A stretch of DNA of 64,000 nucleotides from Sphingobium fontiphilum (GTDB lineage: Bacteria; Pseudomonadota; Alphaproteobacteria; Sphingomonadales; Sphingomonadaceae), in assembly GCF_014196635.1 (NCBI RefSeq), contig NZ_JACIEB010000005.1, forward strand, positions 249,001 through 313,000. The letters run 5' to 3'. A program made the translations under genes and the position numbers. The notes beneath the pieces were generated by a model. It had not been told where the DNA came from and ran no database searches. It saw only the letters and a program-made list of their open reading frames with translations. Shown in pieces: positions 42,416 through 51,265 of the stretch. Numbering within the stretch: position 1 is the first letter of the stretch; every line of letters begins with the position of its first letter.

Positions 42416-44935
42416 TCAGAAGCTGTACTTGACCGTTGCACCGTAAGTGCGCGGGGCGCCCTGGAACTGCACGGTGGCGCCAAGGCCGGTATAGCTGTTG
42501 AACACGTTCGTGAAGTTGGCCTTGTTGCCAACGTTGCGGCCCCACAGCGCGATTTCGATCGCGGGGTCGTTGAACGTGTAGCTCGCCTGCAGGTTGACGA
42601 GGCCGTAGCCGCGGACCCGCGATGCTTCGTTTGCAATCGCCACGGCGGCGGCCTGAGCCGGATCGCCAGTGGTGAAGAAGTCGAAGTAGCGCGACGAGAT
42701 ATACGAGTAGTCACCATGCAGGCTCAGGCGACCGTTTTCGAAGTCGAAGCCCTGCGTCAGCGAGACGTTGGCTGTCCACTTAGGCGCCTGGGTGATGGGT
42801 TCACCCGACCGGTCGACTTGGACCTGCTGGCCACCGACGAGCTGCGTTTCGAAGCGGCTGCCCTTGACATAAGAGGCGTGCAGGTAGGCGACACTGGTGC
42901 CGATTTCCATGCCTTCCCAAGGAATAACGGTACCTTCGAATTCGAAGCCGTAGGTCTTGGCCTTGCCCGCGTTGGTCACGAACTGGGTCAGACGGGTCGC
43001 GCCGGTGCCATCAACGAAGGTTGCGTTGATGATGCGCTGCACGTTCGACTGCCAGGCGTGGAACACGGCCAGGTTTGTACGCACGCGACGGTTGAAGAAT
43101 TCACCCTTGATGCCGCCTTCGACATCGCGCACGTCTTCCGGCTTGAACGAGCTGGAATAAGGCGGCGGAACCGGACGGGCGTTGAAGCCGCCAGAGTTGG
43201 ATGCGCCGCTGGTCTTGGCATAGACGAAGATGTCGGGCGACAGCTTCACGTCGATGCCGGCGGTCCAGGCCGGATAGCTGAACTTGGCGCTACCACGGTC
43301 ATTACAACCGCTGTTCGGGGCCTGTTGCTGCACCGGCGCGGGCTGCCCGGCGTTCACGCCTGCCTGGCAGGTGATGGTCTGGCCAGGACGCGGCAGGTGC
43401 GGCGTGGTGCCCTGACGGTTGATTTCACGCGTATCCCAGGTGTAGCGCAGACCGCCGGTCAGACGGATGGCATCCGACACATTATAGTACAACTGTGCGA
43501 ACACGCCGGTGGACTGCGAGACGAACGAACCGAAGGTGTTGTCGCCGCCGGTTGCGATCGGCGTCGCATAGAAGATTGCCGAACGCGACTGTTCCGTACC
43601 AGCTTCGCGGAAGTAAATGCCGCCGAAGATGTACTGAAGCTTACCGACATCACCCGAAATCTGCAGTTCTTCGCTGAACTGGTGCTGCTTGTACTGGCTG
43701 ATGAACGCGCCGGCACCGGTGTTGGTGCCAAGCAGGTCGAGGTTAGACGTCGTGTTCGAGTTGCGGTAGCCGGTGATCGACTTGATCGTCACTTCACCTA
43801 CATCGACCGAGATGTTGCCGGTCAGCGAGTAGGCTTCGCTGAACGTACCGCTGTCGTCGATCGCATTCACGCCGGTGAAGGGGCCCGCGTAGTTTACCCG
43901 CCAATCGCGCGAAAGCAGGCCGGCCTGCTGGGCGGCGGTGGCGAATTCGGTGTTCAGGTACTGCGTGATCGGGCCGATCGGGCCACGCGAGAAACCGGCG
44001 AAGGTCGATGCCGGGACCGAGAACGTGGCCGAAAGCGGGATCGGTGTAGTGCCGGGGATCGCGCCGGAGCGGACGCCCTGCGAAATGGCATAGAAGTTTG
44101 CCATCGGACCGGTCGGGTTGATCGCGGATACGGCAACCGGGTTGCCGGTGTCCCGGTAATTCATGTAGTCGCCCGACAGGTTCAGCGTCAGCGGAACCGA
44201 GCTGGGTTCCCACTTCAGCGACCCGCGGCCGTAATATTCGCCCTTGATCCCGCCGTTGGCGATGCCGGTGGACAGGTTGGGGAAGTAGCCGTGGCGGTCG
44301 TTGTAGCGACCGGCAAAGCGCACACCCAGTTCATCGGTCAGCGGGAGGTTGACGACGCCTTCAACAGCCTTTTGCGAGTAGTTGCCGAAGCCGACTTTCA
44401 TATAGCCTTCGGTAACGCCGAGCTTGGGCTGCTGGCTGGTCAGGTTGAGCGCACCACCTGTGGTGTTGCGGCCGAACAGGGTGCCCTGTGGACCACGCAG
44501 AACTTCTGCACCGGCAGCATCAAGGAAGCCGAGGTTGCCGACGATCGGACGGGCGACATAGACGCCGTCGATGTAGATACCGACAGCGGCGTCCGAATAT
44601 GAGTTCGGGCTGTTCTGGGCCTGGCCGCGAATGGCGAGGTAGACGATGGTGGCGGGGCCGGTGCCACCCGTACCCACCGACAGGCTGGGCGCGGTCCGCA
44701 TCAGGTCGGTGACCTGCAGAACCTGGCGCTCTTCCAGCTTTTCAGCGCTGAGGGCGGTAACGGCGACCGGAACGGTCTGGATGTTTTCACTGGTGCGGCG
44801 TGCGGTAACGACGATGTCGGCAAGGCCGACCGCGTTGCTTTCCGCTTCCTGTGCATGGACGGCACCAGGCATGCCGAGTGCAGCGATCGGCGCAACCGTC
44901 GCAAGCAGAATCCGATTGTACGTAGAGTACTTCAT
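42416..44935 (-). CDS. TonB-dependent outer-membrane receptor
   Basis: 839 residues from ATG 44935 (RBS GGGGAGGAAATGCCAAC). A signal peptide ends near AVHAQ. A TonB-box-like DIVVTARR is followed by the plug (VPVAVTALSAEKLEERQVLQ; EVLRGPQGTLFGRNTTGGAL) and a 22-strand barrel region ending YGATVKYSF, with the terminal Phe needed for BAM recognition. This is the sphingomonad type that imports hydrophobic or aromatic compounds rather than siderophores; that is by context. The 526-base region upstream should hold its promoter. A second receptor is at 59845. Confidence 0.95.
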   Translation of the reverse strand: MKYSTYNRILLATVAPIAALGMPGAVHAQEAESNAVGLADIVVTARRTSENIQTVPVAVTALSAEKLEERQVLQVTDLMRTAPSLSVGTGGTGPATIVYLAIRGQAQNSPNSYSDAAVGIYIDGVYVARPIVGNLGFLDAAGAEVLRGPQGTLFGRNTTGGALNLTSQQPKLGVTEGYMKVGFGNYSQKAVEGVVNLPLTDELGVRFAGRYNDRHGYFPNLSTGIANGGIKGEYYGRGSLKWEPSSVPLTLNLSGDYMNYRDTGNPVAVSAINPTGPMANFYAISQGVRSGAIPGTTPIPLSATFSVPASTFAGFSRGPIGPITQYLNTEFATAAQQAGLLSRDWRVNYAGPFTGVNAIDDSGTFSEAYSLTGNISVDVGEVTIKSITGYRNSNTTSNLDLLGTNTGAGAFISQYKQHQFSEELQISGDVGKLQYIFGGIYFREAGTEQSRSAIFYATPIATGGDNTFGSFVSQSTGVFAQLYYNVSDAIRLTGGLRYTWDTREINRQGTTPHLPRPGQTITCQAGVNAGQPAPVQQQAPNSGCNDRGSAKFSYPAWTAGIDVKLSPDIFVYAKTSGASNSGGFNARPVPPPYSSSFKPEDVRDVEGGIKGEFFNRRVRTNLAVFHAWQSNVQRIINATFVDGTGATRLTQFVTNAGKAKTYGFEFEGTVIPWEGMEIGTSVAYLHASYVKGSRFETQLVGGQQVQVDRSGEPITQAPKWTANVSLTQGFDFENGRLSLHGDYSYISSRYFDFFTTGDPAQAAAVAIANEASRVRGYGLVNLQASYTFNDPAIEIALWGRNVGNKANFTNVFNSYTGLGATVQFQGAPRTYGATVKYSF

Positions 44936-45461
44936 GTTGGCATTTCCTCCCCATTCGAGCATTGTAAAGCCCGGTAGTCTTTTATCGGCTGAGTCAGTGC
45001 GTCGCTTGCGACAACTGCAAGCCGCCGGACCATTTCAGAGCGGGTTGCTCACCGCGCCGCTCTTAGGTGATTCAATTTCTATCGTGGACATGCAATAATG
45101 TTGTCATCCGGCCATTGGTCATCGCCAAACAGCAATTCCGTTGCTGCTGGGCGAGACGGCGATGACTTCCTGCCTTTCCCCTCCATCCCATTCTACCGCT
45201 ATTGGATGCGCGGCTCTTTTAACGGCGCGAGCCAATGGCCAGCGCCTCTCTCGTCGGTAGATCGTGCATGAGGAATGCGGCACCTATCTTCAGGTAGGGA
45301 TGGTAGGGGAAACACAGGCCATTGACCCGGTAGCCCGGGCATCTCCAATATGGCGGCCGAGCGACCGGGTAGAACCGTGGCGATTTGTGCGGCAGTGTTG
45401 CGCAAAAGCATCGCCCAATTCCGCAACACGGTGGCATCATACCATCAGAAGGAATCATTGC
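44936..45461. other. Regulatory intergenic region between TonB receptor and CMD genes
   Basis: 526 bases with no credible gene. It holds the promoters for the divergent TonB receptor and the CMD-like gene. A relatively AT-rich stretch at 45065-45115 (TTCAATTTCTATCG and TGCAATAATGTTGTCATC) is the best promoter candidate, but I cannot assign boxes. GTGTTGCG (45395-45402) and CGCAACAC (45422-45429) form a perfect 8-bp inverted repeat 33 bases upstream of the CMD start, a possible operator. Confidence 0.45.
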
Positions 45462-45842
45462 ATGACCGACAAGTGGGCCAAGGGAATTGAGATGTTCGAC
45501 GCCGTGTACGGCAAGGGTTCGTCGGCCATGGTTGAGGCCGCGCCCCGCTCTCCCTATCTGGACGAAACGGTCGAACACCTCTTCGGCGACATCTGGGCAT
45601 CGGGCGAACTGTCGATGCGTGACAAGCGGCTGATGGTCATCGGCGCTACCACGATGCTGGGGCGGGCCGATCTTCTCGAAATCCAGATTGCCGGGGCGAT
45701 TCTCAACCGCGAGCTGACCGATGCACAGTTTGAGGAAATGAAGCTGCTGATGCTGTTCTATGCCGGGGCCGGCAACACCACGGCGCTTTCGCGCGGGATC
45801 GACATGGCGCGCAAGCGTGCGGCCGACATGGCAGCGCAGTAA
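45462..45842 (+). CDS. Carboxymuconolactone decarboxylase-like (CMD) protein
   Basis: 126 residues, all helical. YLDETVEHLFGDIWASGELS, the segment DKRLMVIGATTMLGRADLLE and FEEMKLLMLFYAGAG are typical of small CMD-family proteins. No CxxC pair, so it is closer to gamma-carboxymuconolactone decarboxylase than to AhpD peroxidases. RBS AGAAGGAATC. It is followed 56 bases later by an APH-type kinase and SnoaL gene, forming a three-gene block. Real reaction uncertain because CMD folds are reused. Confidence 0.82.
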   Translation: MTDKWAKGIEMFDAVYGKGSSAMVEAAPRSPYLDETVEHLFGDIWASGELSMRDKRLMVIGATTMLGRADLLEIQIAGAILNRELTDAQFEEMKLLMLFYAGAGNTTALSRGIDMARKRAADMAAQ

Positions 45843-45898
45843 ACGCGCCAGGCCGGGGGATGAGGATGCGGCCGGAACCGGCCGGAAAGGGCAGGGAC

Positions 45899-47026
45899 AT
45901 GCAACACACGCCACCCAACGGAATCGTTCCGGCAGGAGGGATTCCCTTCGATCCCGATGCGTTCGATACCGCGATGCTCAACGCGATCATCGCGCCATGG
46001 CGGCCCGACGTGCGGATCGCGCAGGTTCGGGTGAAGGATGCCAAACGCTATGGCGACGGCATGGTTTGCACCGCCGCGCGCGCGTTTCTGGACGTGGACT
46101 ATGCGCCCGGCACGCCGGCAGACGTGCCGCGGCATCTCGTGCTCAAGCTGGGGCGTTCGCCCGATTTCATGATCGGCCCGCTTTACCAGAACGAAGTGCG
46201 CTTCTACAACGTCCTGCGCCCCGAAGTGACCGACATAGAGGCGCCGTTCACGCTGGGCGGCGCCTATGATCCGGCCACACAGGGCTTTGCCCTGCTGCTG
46301 GGCGATCTGACCGATCACGGCGCGCGGTTCCCCAATGTCCTGTCACGGATCACGCTGGACGAAGTGCGCGCTATTCTCGAAATGCTCGCCCGCCTGCACG
46401 CGCGCTACTGGCGCTCGCCGCGGTTTGCGGGCGACCTTGGCTTTCTGGAAACGCACACCGATGGCGAACTGGCCCGGTTCATGCACGATTTCGTGCCCCA
46501 CGCCATCCAGCAGGAAATCGACAGCGAAAACTTCAAGCGCGAGATGGTTGCCCGCCTGCGCACCACCGGCGACGAATTGCGCCGGGGTGTCGCGCGGTTG
46601 CACCAGCATCAGCAGACGTTGCCGCATACCGTGCTGCATGGCGATACCCACATCGGCAACACCTATCTGCTGCCCGATGGCCGCGCCGGATTGCTCGACT
46701 GGCAACTGACCGTGCGCGGACATCATATGCACGATGTCAACTACCTCATCACCACCGCGCTGCCGATCGACCAGCGCCGCGACAACGAACGCGATTTGCT
46801 GGCGTTCTACCTCGACCGGCTCAAAGCCCACGGGGCGAGCGATGCGCCCGGCTTTGCAGAATCGTGGGACGAATACCGCCGCTGCCTGGTCTGGGGCGTA
46901 TATATTGGCTGGCTGACGACCAACATCGCCAACTACGGGTGGGAGATCACCGTGCTGAACCACCTGCGCCTGACCACGGCGTTCGAGGATCACGATACCG
47001 CCGCGCTGCTCCGCGCGCTGGACTGA
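45899..47026 (+). CDS. APH-family phosphotransferase (canonical catalytic loop)
   Basis: 375 residues from ATG 45899, after AAAGGGCAGGGAC. Features: LVLKLGRSPDF, LLLGDLTDHGARFPN (hinge), ARLHARYW, catalytic LHGDTHIGNTYL with intact His-Gly-Asp-x4-Asn, and LDWQLTVRGHHMHDVNYL. It is the only one of the four APH-type proteins here with the full canonical loop, so it is the best candidate for an active kinase. Related proteins phosphorylate small hydroxy compounds or hydroxyacyl-CoAs. It lies between CMD and SnoaL genes. Confidence 0.9.
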   Translation: MQHTPPNGIVPAGGIPFDPDAFDTAMLNAIIAPWRPDVRIAQVRVKDAKRYGDGMVCTAARAFLDVDYAPGTPADVPRHLVLKLGRSPDFMIGPLYQNEVRFYNVLRPEVTDIEAPFTLGGAYDPATQGFALLLGDLTDHGARFPNVLSRITLDEVRAILEMLARLHARYWRSPRFAGDLGFLETHTDGELARFMHDFVPHAIQQEIDSENFKREMVARLRTTGDELRRGVARLHQHQQTLPHTVLHGDTHIGNTYLLPDGRAGLLDWQLTVRGHHMHDVNYLITTALPIDQRRDNERDLLAFYLDRLKAHGASDAPGFAESWDEYRRCLVWGVYIGWLTTNIANYGWEITVLNHLRLTTAFEDHDTAALLRALD

Positions 47027-47041
47027 AGGGGAGAGCCTGCG

Positions 47042-47509
47042 ATGACACTGGAAGATCTTGTCGCCCGCGAAGCCATAAAGGATGTCAAGGCGCGCTACTG
47101 CCATCACATCGACCTCAAGGAATGGGATCTTTACGCGGGGCTGTTCACCGAGGACGCCACGCTTGATGTGGACCAGTCCGTTTCGACCCGCGGGCGTGCG
47201 CCCAATCCGCAGCCGCGGGTCACCGGCCGCGCCGCCATCCGGGCGTTCATGCCGCAGATGCTGGACAACGCCGATACCGTTCACCAGGTCCATGCCCCGA
47301 TCATCACCCTGACATCGCCGACAAGCGCGAAGGCCGTCTGGGCGATGGAAGATATCGTCAGGATGCCAGGGTTCCACCTGGAAGGGCGCGGCCATTACCG
47401 GGAAACCTACGCGCGGATCGACGGCCAGTGGTGCATCGCGTCGCTGCACCTGACCCGCACCTGGCTGAACATTATCGAAGGAAGAGAAACAGGACCGCTG
47501 GTCGACTGA
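47042..47509 (+). CDS. SnoaL-like (NTF2 fold) protein
   Basis: 155 residues. LVAREAIKDVKARYCHHIDL and WDLYAGLFTEDATLDVD form the standard SnoaL_4 N-terminus; HQVHAPIITLTSPTSAKAVW is the central strand; YRETYARIDGQWCIASLHLT the C-terminal one. It starts 15 bases after the kinase gene. Isomerase/dehydratase-like role inferred from fold only. A very strong hairpin follows. Confidence 0.87.
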   Translation: MTLEDLVAREAIKDVKARYCHHIDLKEWDLYAGLFTEDATLDVDQSVSTRGRAPNPQPRVTGRAAIRAFMPQMLDNADTVHQVHAPIITLTSPTSAKAVWAMEDIVRMPGFHLEGRGHYRETYARIDGQWCIASLHLTRTWLNIIEGRETGPLVD

Positions 47510-47515
47510 CCGGAG

Positions 47516-47560
47516 GCCGCGCCGCCAACAGGGCCGCAGCAGCCCTGTTGGCGGCGCGGC
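47516..47560. terminator. Bidirectional hairpin with perfect 19-bp stem
   Basis: GCCGCGCCGCCAACAGGGC and its exact reverse complement surround a seven-base loop between the convergent SnoaL (47042) and OYE (47584) genes. Likely a bidirectional terminator. Confidence 0.75.
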
Positions 47561-47583
47561 TGCCGCCCCCCGTGCGCTTTGGC

Positions 47584-48738
47584 CTATTCGACCGTGGCGA
47601 GCACGCGGGGGTGGAAGGGCATGAAGGGCGCGTTGTCGCGCACCTTTTGCGCCCATGCCGGGTCTGCGATCAGCGCGCGGCCGACGCCGACCAGGTCGAA
47701 CTCCCCGGCCGCGATGCGGGCTTCCACATCAGGCACGTTGTTCACCGCGGCGACTTCGCCCATGAAGCTGTTCTTCAGTTCGTTGGCAAGGCCGATGCCA
47801 CCGACCGCCATCGTCGGCCGCCCGGACAACTTGCGGGTCCATCCGGCCAGCGTCAGGTCCGATCCTTCGAACGCGGGGTGGTGATAATAGCGCGTGCTGG
47901 CATCGAAGATATCGACCCCGGCATCGGCCAGCGCCCCGACCAGTTCGGCCAGTTCGTCCGGCGTCTTTGCCAGCCTGGCGTTGTAATCCTGCTGCTTCCA
48001 CTGCGAATAGCGGAACATGATCGGCATATCGCCCACTTCGGCGCGGATCGCCTTGACCAGCTCCACGCCGAACCGCGCCCGATCGCGCAGCGCGGCACCG
48101 CCCCAGCGATCGTCGCGCCGGTTCGTTTCGTGCCAGAAGAACGCATCGGGCAGGTAGCCGTGGGCGCCGTGAATGGCGATGCCATCGAAGCCGACAGCCC
48201 GCGCGTTGGCGGCGCTGCGCGCGAAACCGGCGATCACGTCGACGATATCCTCGTCGGTCATCGGCGCGGTCGGCACCAGCATCTTCTCGATATAGGACGG
48301 GGCGACGGTGGCCAGCCCCCCCGCAGGCCCCCAGATGCCCGATGGCCGCGAGGACATGCGATCAGGGTGAGGCCCGGTAAGGTCGGTGCGGATCGGCCCC
48401 TGGTGCCACAACTGCGGAAAGATCGCGCCACCCGCCGCATGCACCCCGGCCACGATTTCGCGCCAGCGGCCCATCGCTGCATCGCCCTGCAGTTCGGGCA
48501 TGTTCGCTTCGTCCAGCGACCCGCAGCCGAGTGCCGTGGGGTGGTCCACGCCGATCCCTTCAGTGACGATCAGGCCGACGCCATGTTCGGCGCGGCGGCG
48601 ATAATAGGCATCCACCGGCGCCGAAGGCACGCCATCGGGCGATGCCATCCGCGTCATCGGCGACATCACGATGCGGTTGCGCAAGGTCACGCCGCGCACC
48701 GTCAGCGGGCGGAAGATGGGTCGATCCTGATTGGTCAT
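47584..48738 (-). CDS. Old yellow enzyme-type NADH:flavin oxidoreductase
   Basis: 384 residues from ATG 48738. FMN-binding TIM barrel with RNRIVMSPMTRMASPDG at the N-terminus, PQLWHQGP, the active-site and FMN segment GIAIHGAHGYLPDAFFW with ETNRRDDRWGG, and a C-terminal PTMAVGGIGL. OYEs reduce alpha,beta-unsaturated ketones, enals or nitro groups; some belong to 2,4-dienoyl-CoA reductases, but this protein lacks the fused FeS/FAD domains. Divergent from the MFS transporter. Confidence 0.93.
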   Translation of the reverse strand: MTNQDRPIFRPLTVRGVTLRNRIVMSPMTRMASPDGVPSAPVDAYYRRRAEHGVGLIVTEGIGVDHPTALGCGSLDEANMPELQGDAAMGRWREIVAGVHAAGGAIFPQLWHQGPIRTDLTGPHPDRMSSRPSGIWGPAGGLATVAPSYIEKMLVPTAPMTDEDIVDVIAGFARSAANARAVGFDGIAIHGAHGYLPDAFFWHETNRRDDRWGGAALRDRARFGVELVKAIRAEVGDMPIMFRYSQWKQQDYNARLAKTPDELAELVGALADAGVDIFDASTRYYHHPAFEGSDLTLAGWTRKLSGRPTMAVGGIGLANELKNSFMGEVAAVNNVPDVEARIAAGEFDLVGVGRALIADPAWAQKVRDNAPFMPFHPRVLATVE

Positions 48739-49069
48739 GCAAATCCTCATGGTGCCCGGTCAAAGGCCGAGTTGCCGCGCAAGGCAGGCAAGGCGAGCAA
48801 CGATACTCCCGCAATCGGCATCGCCGTTCAACCTGTCGCAGGGCAGGAGGAACATGGCTCCTTGCGGGCCAGATCAAGGCCCAGATCAAGGCGTTGCGCG
48901 CCGCGCGCGCTTCGGCTGGCCGCATGGCGACAGCGTTTGTCCGCATGGCTGCACGCCATGGCCATATCAGGCGATAGGCGCAGCCGCGCGGCGAACGGCG
49001 CAGGCAGGGCACAGGAAAAAGGGGCGGCGCGGCAATGGACCGCAGGTTCAAACAGCGGGAGCAGGCAGA
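48739..49069. other. Intergenic region between OYE and MFS genes
   Basis: 331 bases with no credible gene; should hold two divergent promoters. CCAGATCAAGG occurs twice in tandem (48869-48891), a short direct repeat of uncertain meaning. No promoter boxes assigned. Confidence 0.4.
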
Positions 49070-50260
49070 GTGGATATGACGCAGGGTGGCGATGCAGCCA
49101 CGCAGGTGCCAGGCCCGCTTGGCCTGCTGGCGCTGCTGACAAGCTCCATTTTCCCGATGCTTGGTCTGTTCGCGCTCGGTCCGGCGCTGCCGCGGGTGGC
49201 GGCGGCCTTTTCCGCCGATCCCAACGCCGAACTTCTTGCGCAGCTTATCGGCGGCGCTGCCGGGTTTTCCTTTGCGCTCAGCTCTCCGATCGTCGGCGGG
49301 ATGATCGACCGCTGGGGGTACAAGCCGGTTTATCTTGTGTCGCTTGTCGCCTTTGCGCTGTTCGGGACACTGCCCTACGTGCTCGACAGCCTCCCGGTCA
49401 TCCTGGTTACCCGGCTGTTTCTGGGCGTCTGCGTCGCGGGGGCGATGACCGCGGGGCTGGCCGGCATAGGCGCCTTGCCTGCCGCGGAGCGGCCGCGCCT
49501 GTATGGCCGCAACGCGATGTTCACCAGCGTCGGCGCGGTTATCGTGTTCCCGACCGTGGGCGCGCTTTCGACGCTTGGCTGGCGGCTGCCGTTTCTGATC
49601 CATTTGGTTGCGCTGCTGGTCATTCCGCTGGCGATGACCCTGCCTGCGCGGGCCAACCCGGAAACACGCGCGACTATCCCCGAAGGCCGGGGTCTGGGCG
49701 TGGGGCCAGAGTTGCTGCTGCTGGCCGCGTTCATCGGTCTGGTGATGTATGTCGGTCCGATGTTTGCCCCGTTCTACGTGCGTTCGATCGGGGTGACCGA
49801 CCCGCGTCTTGCCGCCATTCCGCTCAGCGCCATGTCGCTTGGCTCGTTGCTGGTGACCAGCTTCTATGGGCGCCTGCATGGCCGTTTCGGCGCGATCGGG
49901 CTGTTCGTGGCGACGCTGGTCCTGTCGGGTGCGGGTCTGCTTTCCGCTGGACTATCGACGCATCTGGCGATGTTCGTGGTTTCAATGTTCGCGGTTTCGT
50001 GCGGGCTTGCGCTGTTTGCGCCCAACCTCAACTCTTACATTGCGGCCACATCGACCAACATGGCGCGCGGCATTGGCTGGGCGATGTCGGCGATGTTCGC
50101 CGTGCAGGTGGCGTTTCCGTTTCTCGCACGCGAATTGTCGCAGTCCGCCGGACCGGCGGCGGTGTTTCATGCGTTCGGAGGTTGCGCGCTCGTGACGGGT
50201 CTCGCGCTCGCCGCCTTGGCCCGGCGCGGCAGCGGCCGCAAGCAGCCCGGACCGGCGTAA
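49070..50260 (+). CDS. MFS transporter
   Basis: 396 residues from GTG 49070, eight bases after GGGAG; ATG 49076 is a close alternative. About 12 hydrophobic membrane segments. The conserved loop between helices 2 and 3 is GGMIDRWGYKPVYL. It would move a small molecule across the inner membrane: either uptake of the substrate or release of a product or toxic intermediate. It is convergent with the gene at 50280 (19-base gap). Substrate unknown. Confidence 0.93.
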   Translation: MDMTQGGDAATQVPGPLGLLALLTSSIFPMLGLFALGPALPRVAAAFSADPNAELLAQLIGGAAGFSFALSSPIVGGMIDRWGYKPVYLVSLVAFALFGTLPYVLDSLPVILVTRLFLGVCVAGAMTAGLAGIGALPAAERPRLYGRNAMFTSVGAVIVFPTVGALSTLGWRLPFLIHLVALLVIPLAMTLPARANPETRATIPEGRGLGVGPELLLLAAFIGLVMYVGPMFAPFYVRSIGVTDPRLAAIPLSAMSLGSLLVTSFYGRLHGRFGAIGLFVATLVLSGAGLLSAGLSTHLAMFVVSMFAVSCGLALFAPNLNSYIAATSTNMARGIGWAMSAMFAVQVAFPFLARELSQSAGPAAVFHAFGGCALVTGLALAALARRGSGRKQPGPA

Positions 50261-50279
50261 AGCGCGCCAGCGCCGGCGT

Positions 50280-51119
50280 TCAGGCCAGTGCGGGACGCGG
50301 CGCGATCGGCACCGGGGCGTTGCCACGGTCGAGCACTTCCTGCACACCGCGCGGCGGCTGGCGCTTGGCCGGATCGTACCACGGCGAAAGAATCTCGCGC
50401 AGGTGGCGCAGGAAATGCTTTCCGGCCAGCTTGCTGACCATCTTTTCGCGCGCCCTGGATGCAGCCAGTTCTTCGGCCGACATGCCTTCGCGTTCCTTGG
50501 CCAGCAGGTGTTTGCCGATCTTGTTGATGTTGCGCAGAATGTGGAACGTGGCGAAGAAGAAGCCGTAGATGCGGCGGAAATAGGCCACCGGGCCGCGCCC
50601 GTAGATCGCGGTATACACGGAATGGACGACTTCGCGGTGTTCGTATTCTTCGGCCAGATGCCATTTCCACAGGGCTTCGGCGCGCGGATCGGCTCCGGCC
50701 CAAAGTTCGTCGAAATCCTCGAAGAAGCAGGTGGTGGGAATGGCGCTCATCGCTTCGAAGCCTTCGCAATAGGCGAGATTGGCCTGGAGCGAGCGGGTCT
50801 TTAGGAAGCGGTTGTAGTCCGCCTCGTAGGCGCGGGCCATCGGTTCGATTTCGGGATAGTGGGCGAACAGCATCTTGTTGAACGCAATGTGCTGTTTGCA
50901 GTGCTGCATTTCCTGCAGGTTGAACAGGCGGATCATATCGTCCAGCTGCTTGTGGCCGGGCTGGAGCTTTTTGCGCGCCTCGATCATCACCTTGACCAGG
51001 AACGGTTCGAGATAGGCCGGGCAGATCGACGCTGCGTTATAGAGCTGGGCGAATTCGCGGTTGCTGGCCCAGTGGGGACCAATGTCCGCAAAATCGGCCT
51101 CAAGAATACGGACTTGCAT
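50280..51119 (-). CDS. Putative metal-dependent hydrolase (PF10118-like, ferritin-like helices)
   Basis: 279 residues from ATG 51119, after GGGAGACGATC. Helical protein with two Glu-x2-His-type motifs, LQEMQHCKQHIAFN (about residue 73) and AEEYEHREVVHSVY (about 160), suggesting a carboxylate-bridged di-metal site as in the predicted metal-dependent hydrolase family PF10118. In related contexts such proteins have been proposed as hydroxylases or hydrolases, but no reaction is established. It is downstream of the desaturase-like gene at 51266; a palindromic element is upstream. Confidence 0.8.
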   Translation of the reverse strand: MQVRILEADFADIGPHWASNREFAQLYNAASICPAYLEPFLVKVMIEARKKLQPGHKQLDDMIRLFNLQEMQHCKQHIAFNKMLFAHYPEIEPMARAYEADYNRFLKTRSLQANLAYCEGFEAMSAIPTTCFFEDFDELWAGADPRAEALWKWHLAEEYEHREVVHSVYTAIYGRGPVAYFRRIYGFFFATFHILRNINKIGKHLLAKEREGMSAEELAASRAREKMVSKLAGKHFLRHLREILSPWYDPAKRQPPRGVQEVLDRGNAPVPIAPRPALA

Positions 51120-51152
51120 GATCGTCTCCCAGGCGGACACCCGCCAACCTTT

Positions 51153-51172
51153 GCGCAATATTATGCATAATG
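51153..51172. promoter_or_regulatory. AT-rich palindromic element upstream of the metal-dependent hydrolase
   Basis: GCGCAATATTATGCATAATG contains the perfect 12-bp palindrome ATTATGCATAAT (51160-51171), 34 bases upstream of the 51119 start. The 11-mer TATGCATAATG recurs at 63646-63656, upstream of the last Rieske gene. Candidate operator or promoter part. Confidence 0.4.
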
Positions 51173-51265
51173 TACAGAAATTGCCGTTTTCCTGCAAGCG
51201 CGGCGCTCGGAAATTGCCCTTCGAGGCAGGCGGCCTTGCCCCGCTTTTGGACATCATGCACGATT

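Noticed and set aside
42180-42446. Possible small gene MGVRLPVWFAQCGAALH... between two terminators
   Set aside because: No ribosome site, overlaps the receptor terminator and stop; looks like noncoding GC-rich DNA, perhaps an intergenic repeat.
42170-44602. Very long open frame on the plus strand opposite the TonB receptor
   Set aside because: It is the shadow of the receptor on the other strand in GC-rich DNA; no family features, no ribosome site, and the minus-strand gene has signal peptide, plug and barrel features.
42416-44935. Siderophore/heme receptor reading of the TonB protein
   Set aside because: No iron-uptake genes nearby and the plug resembles the catabolic sphingomonad type; import of an organic substrate is more consistent.
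47428-50568. 1046-codon open frame crossing several genes
   Set aside because: It runs through the OYE gene on the opposite strand and out of frame through the MFS gene; composition is Arg/Ala-rich and matches no family.
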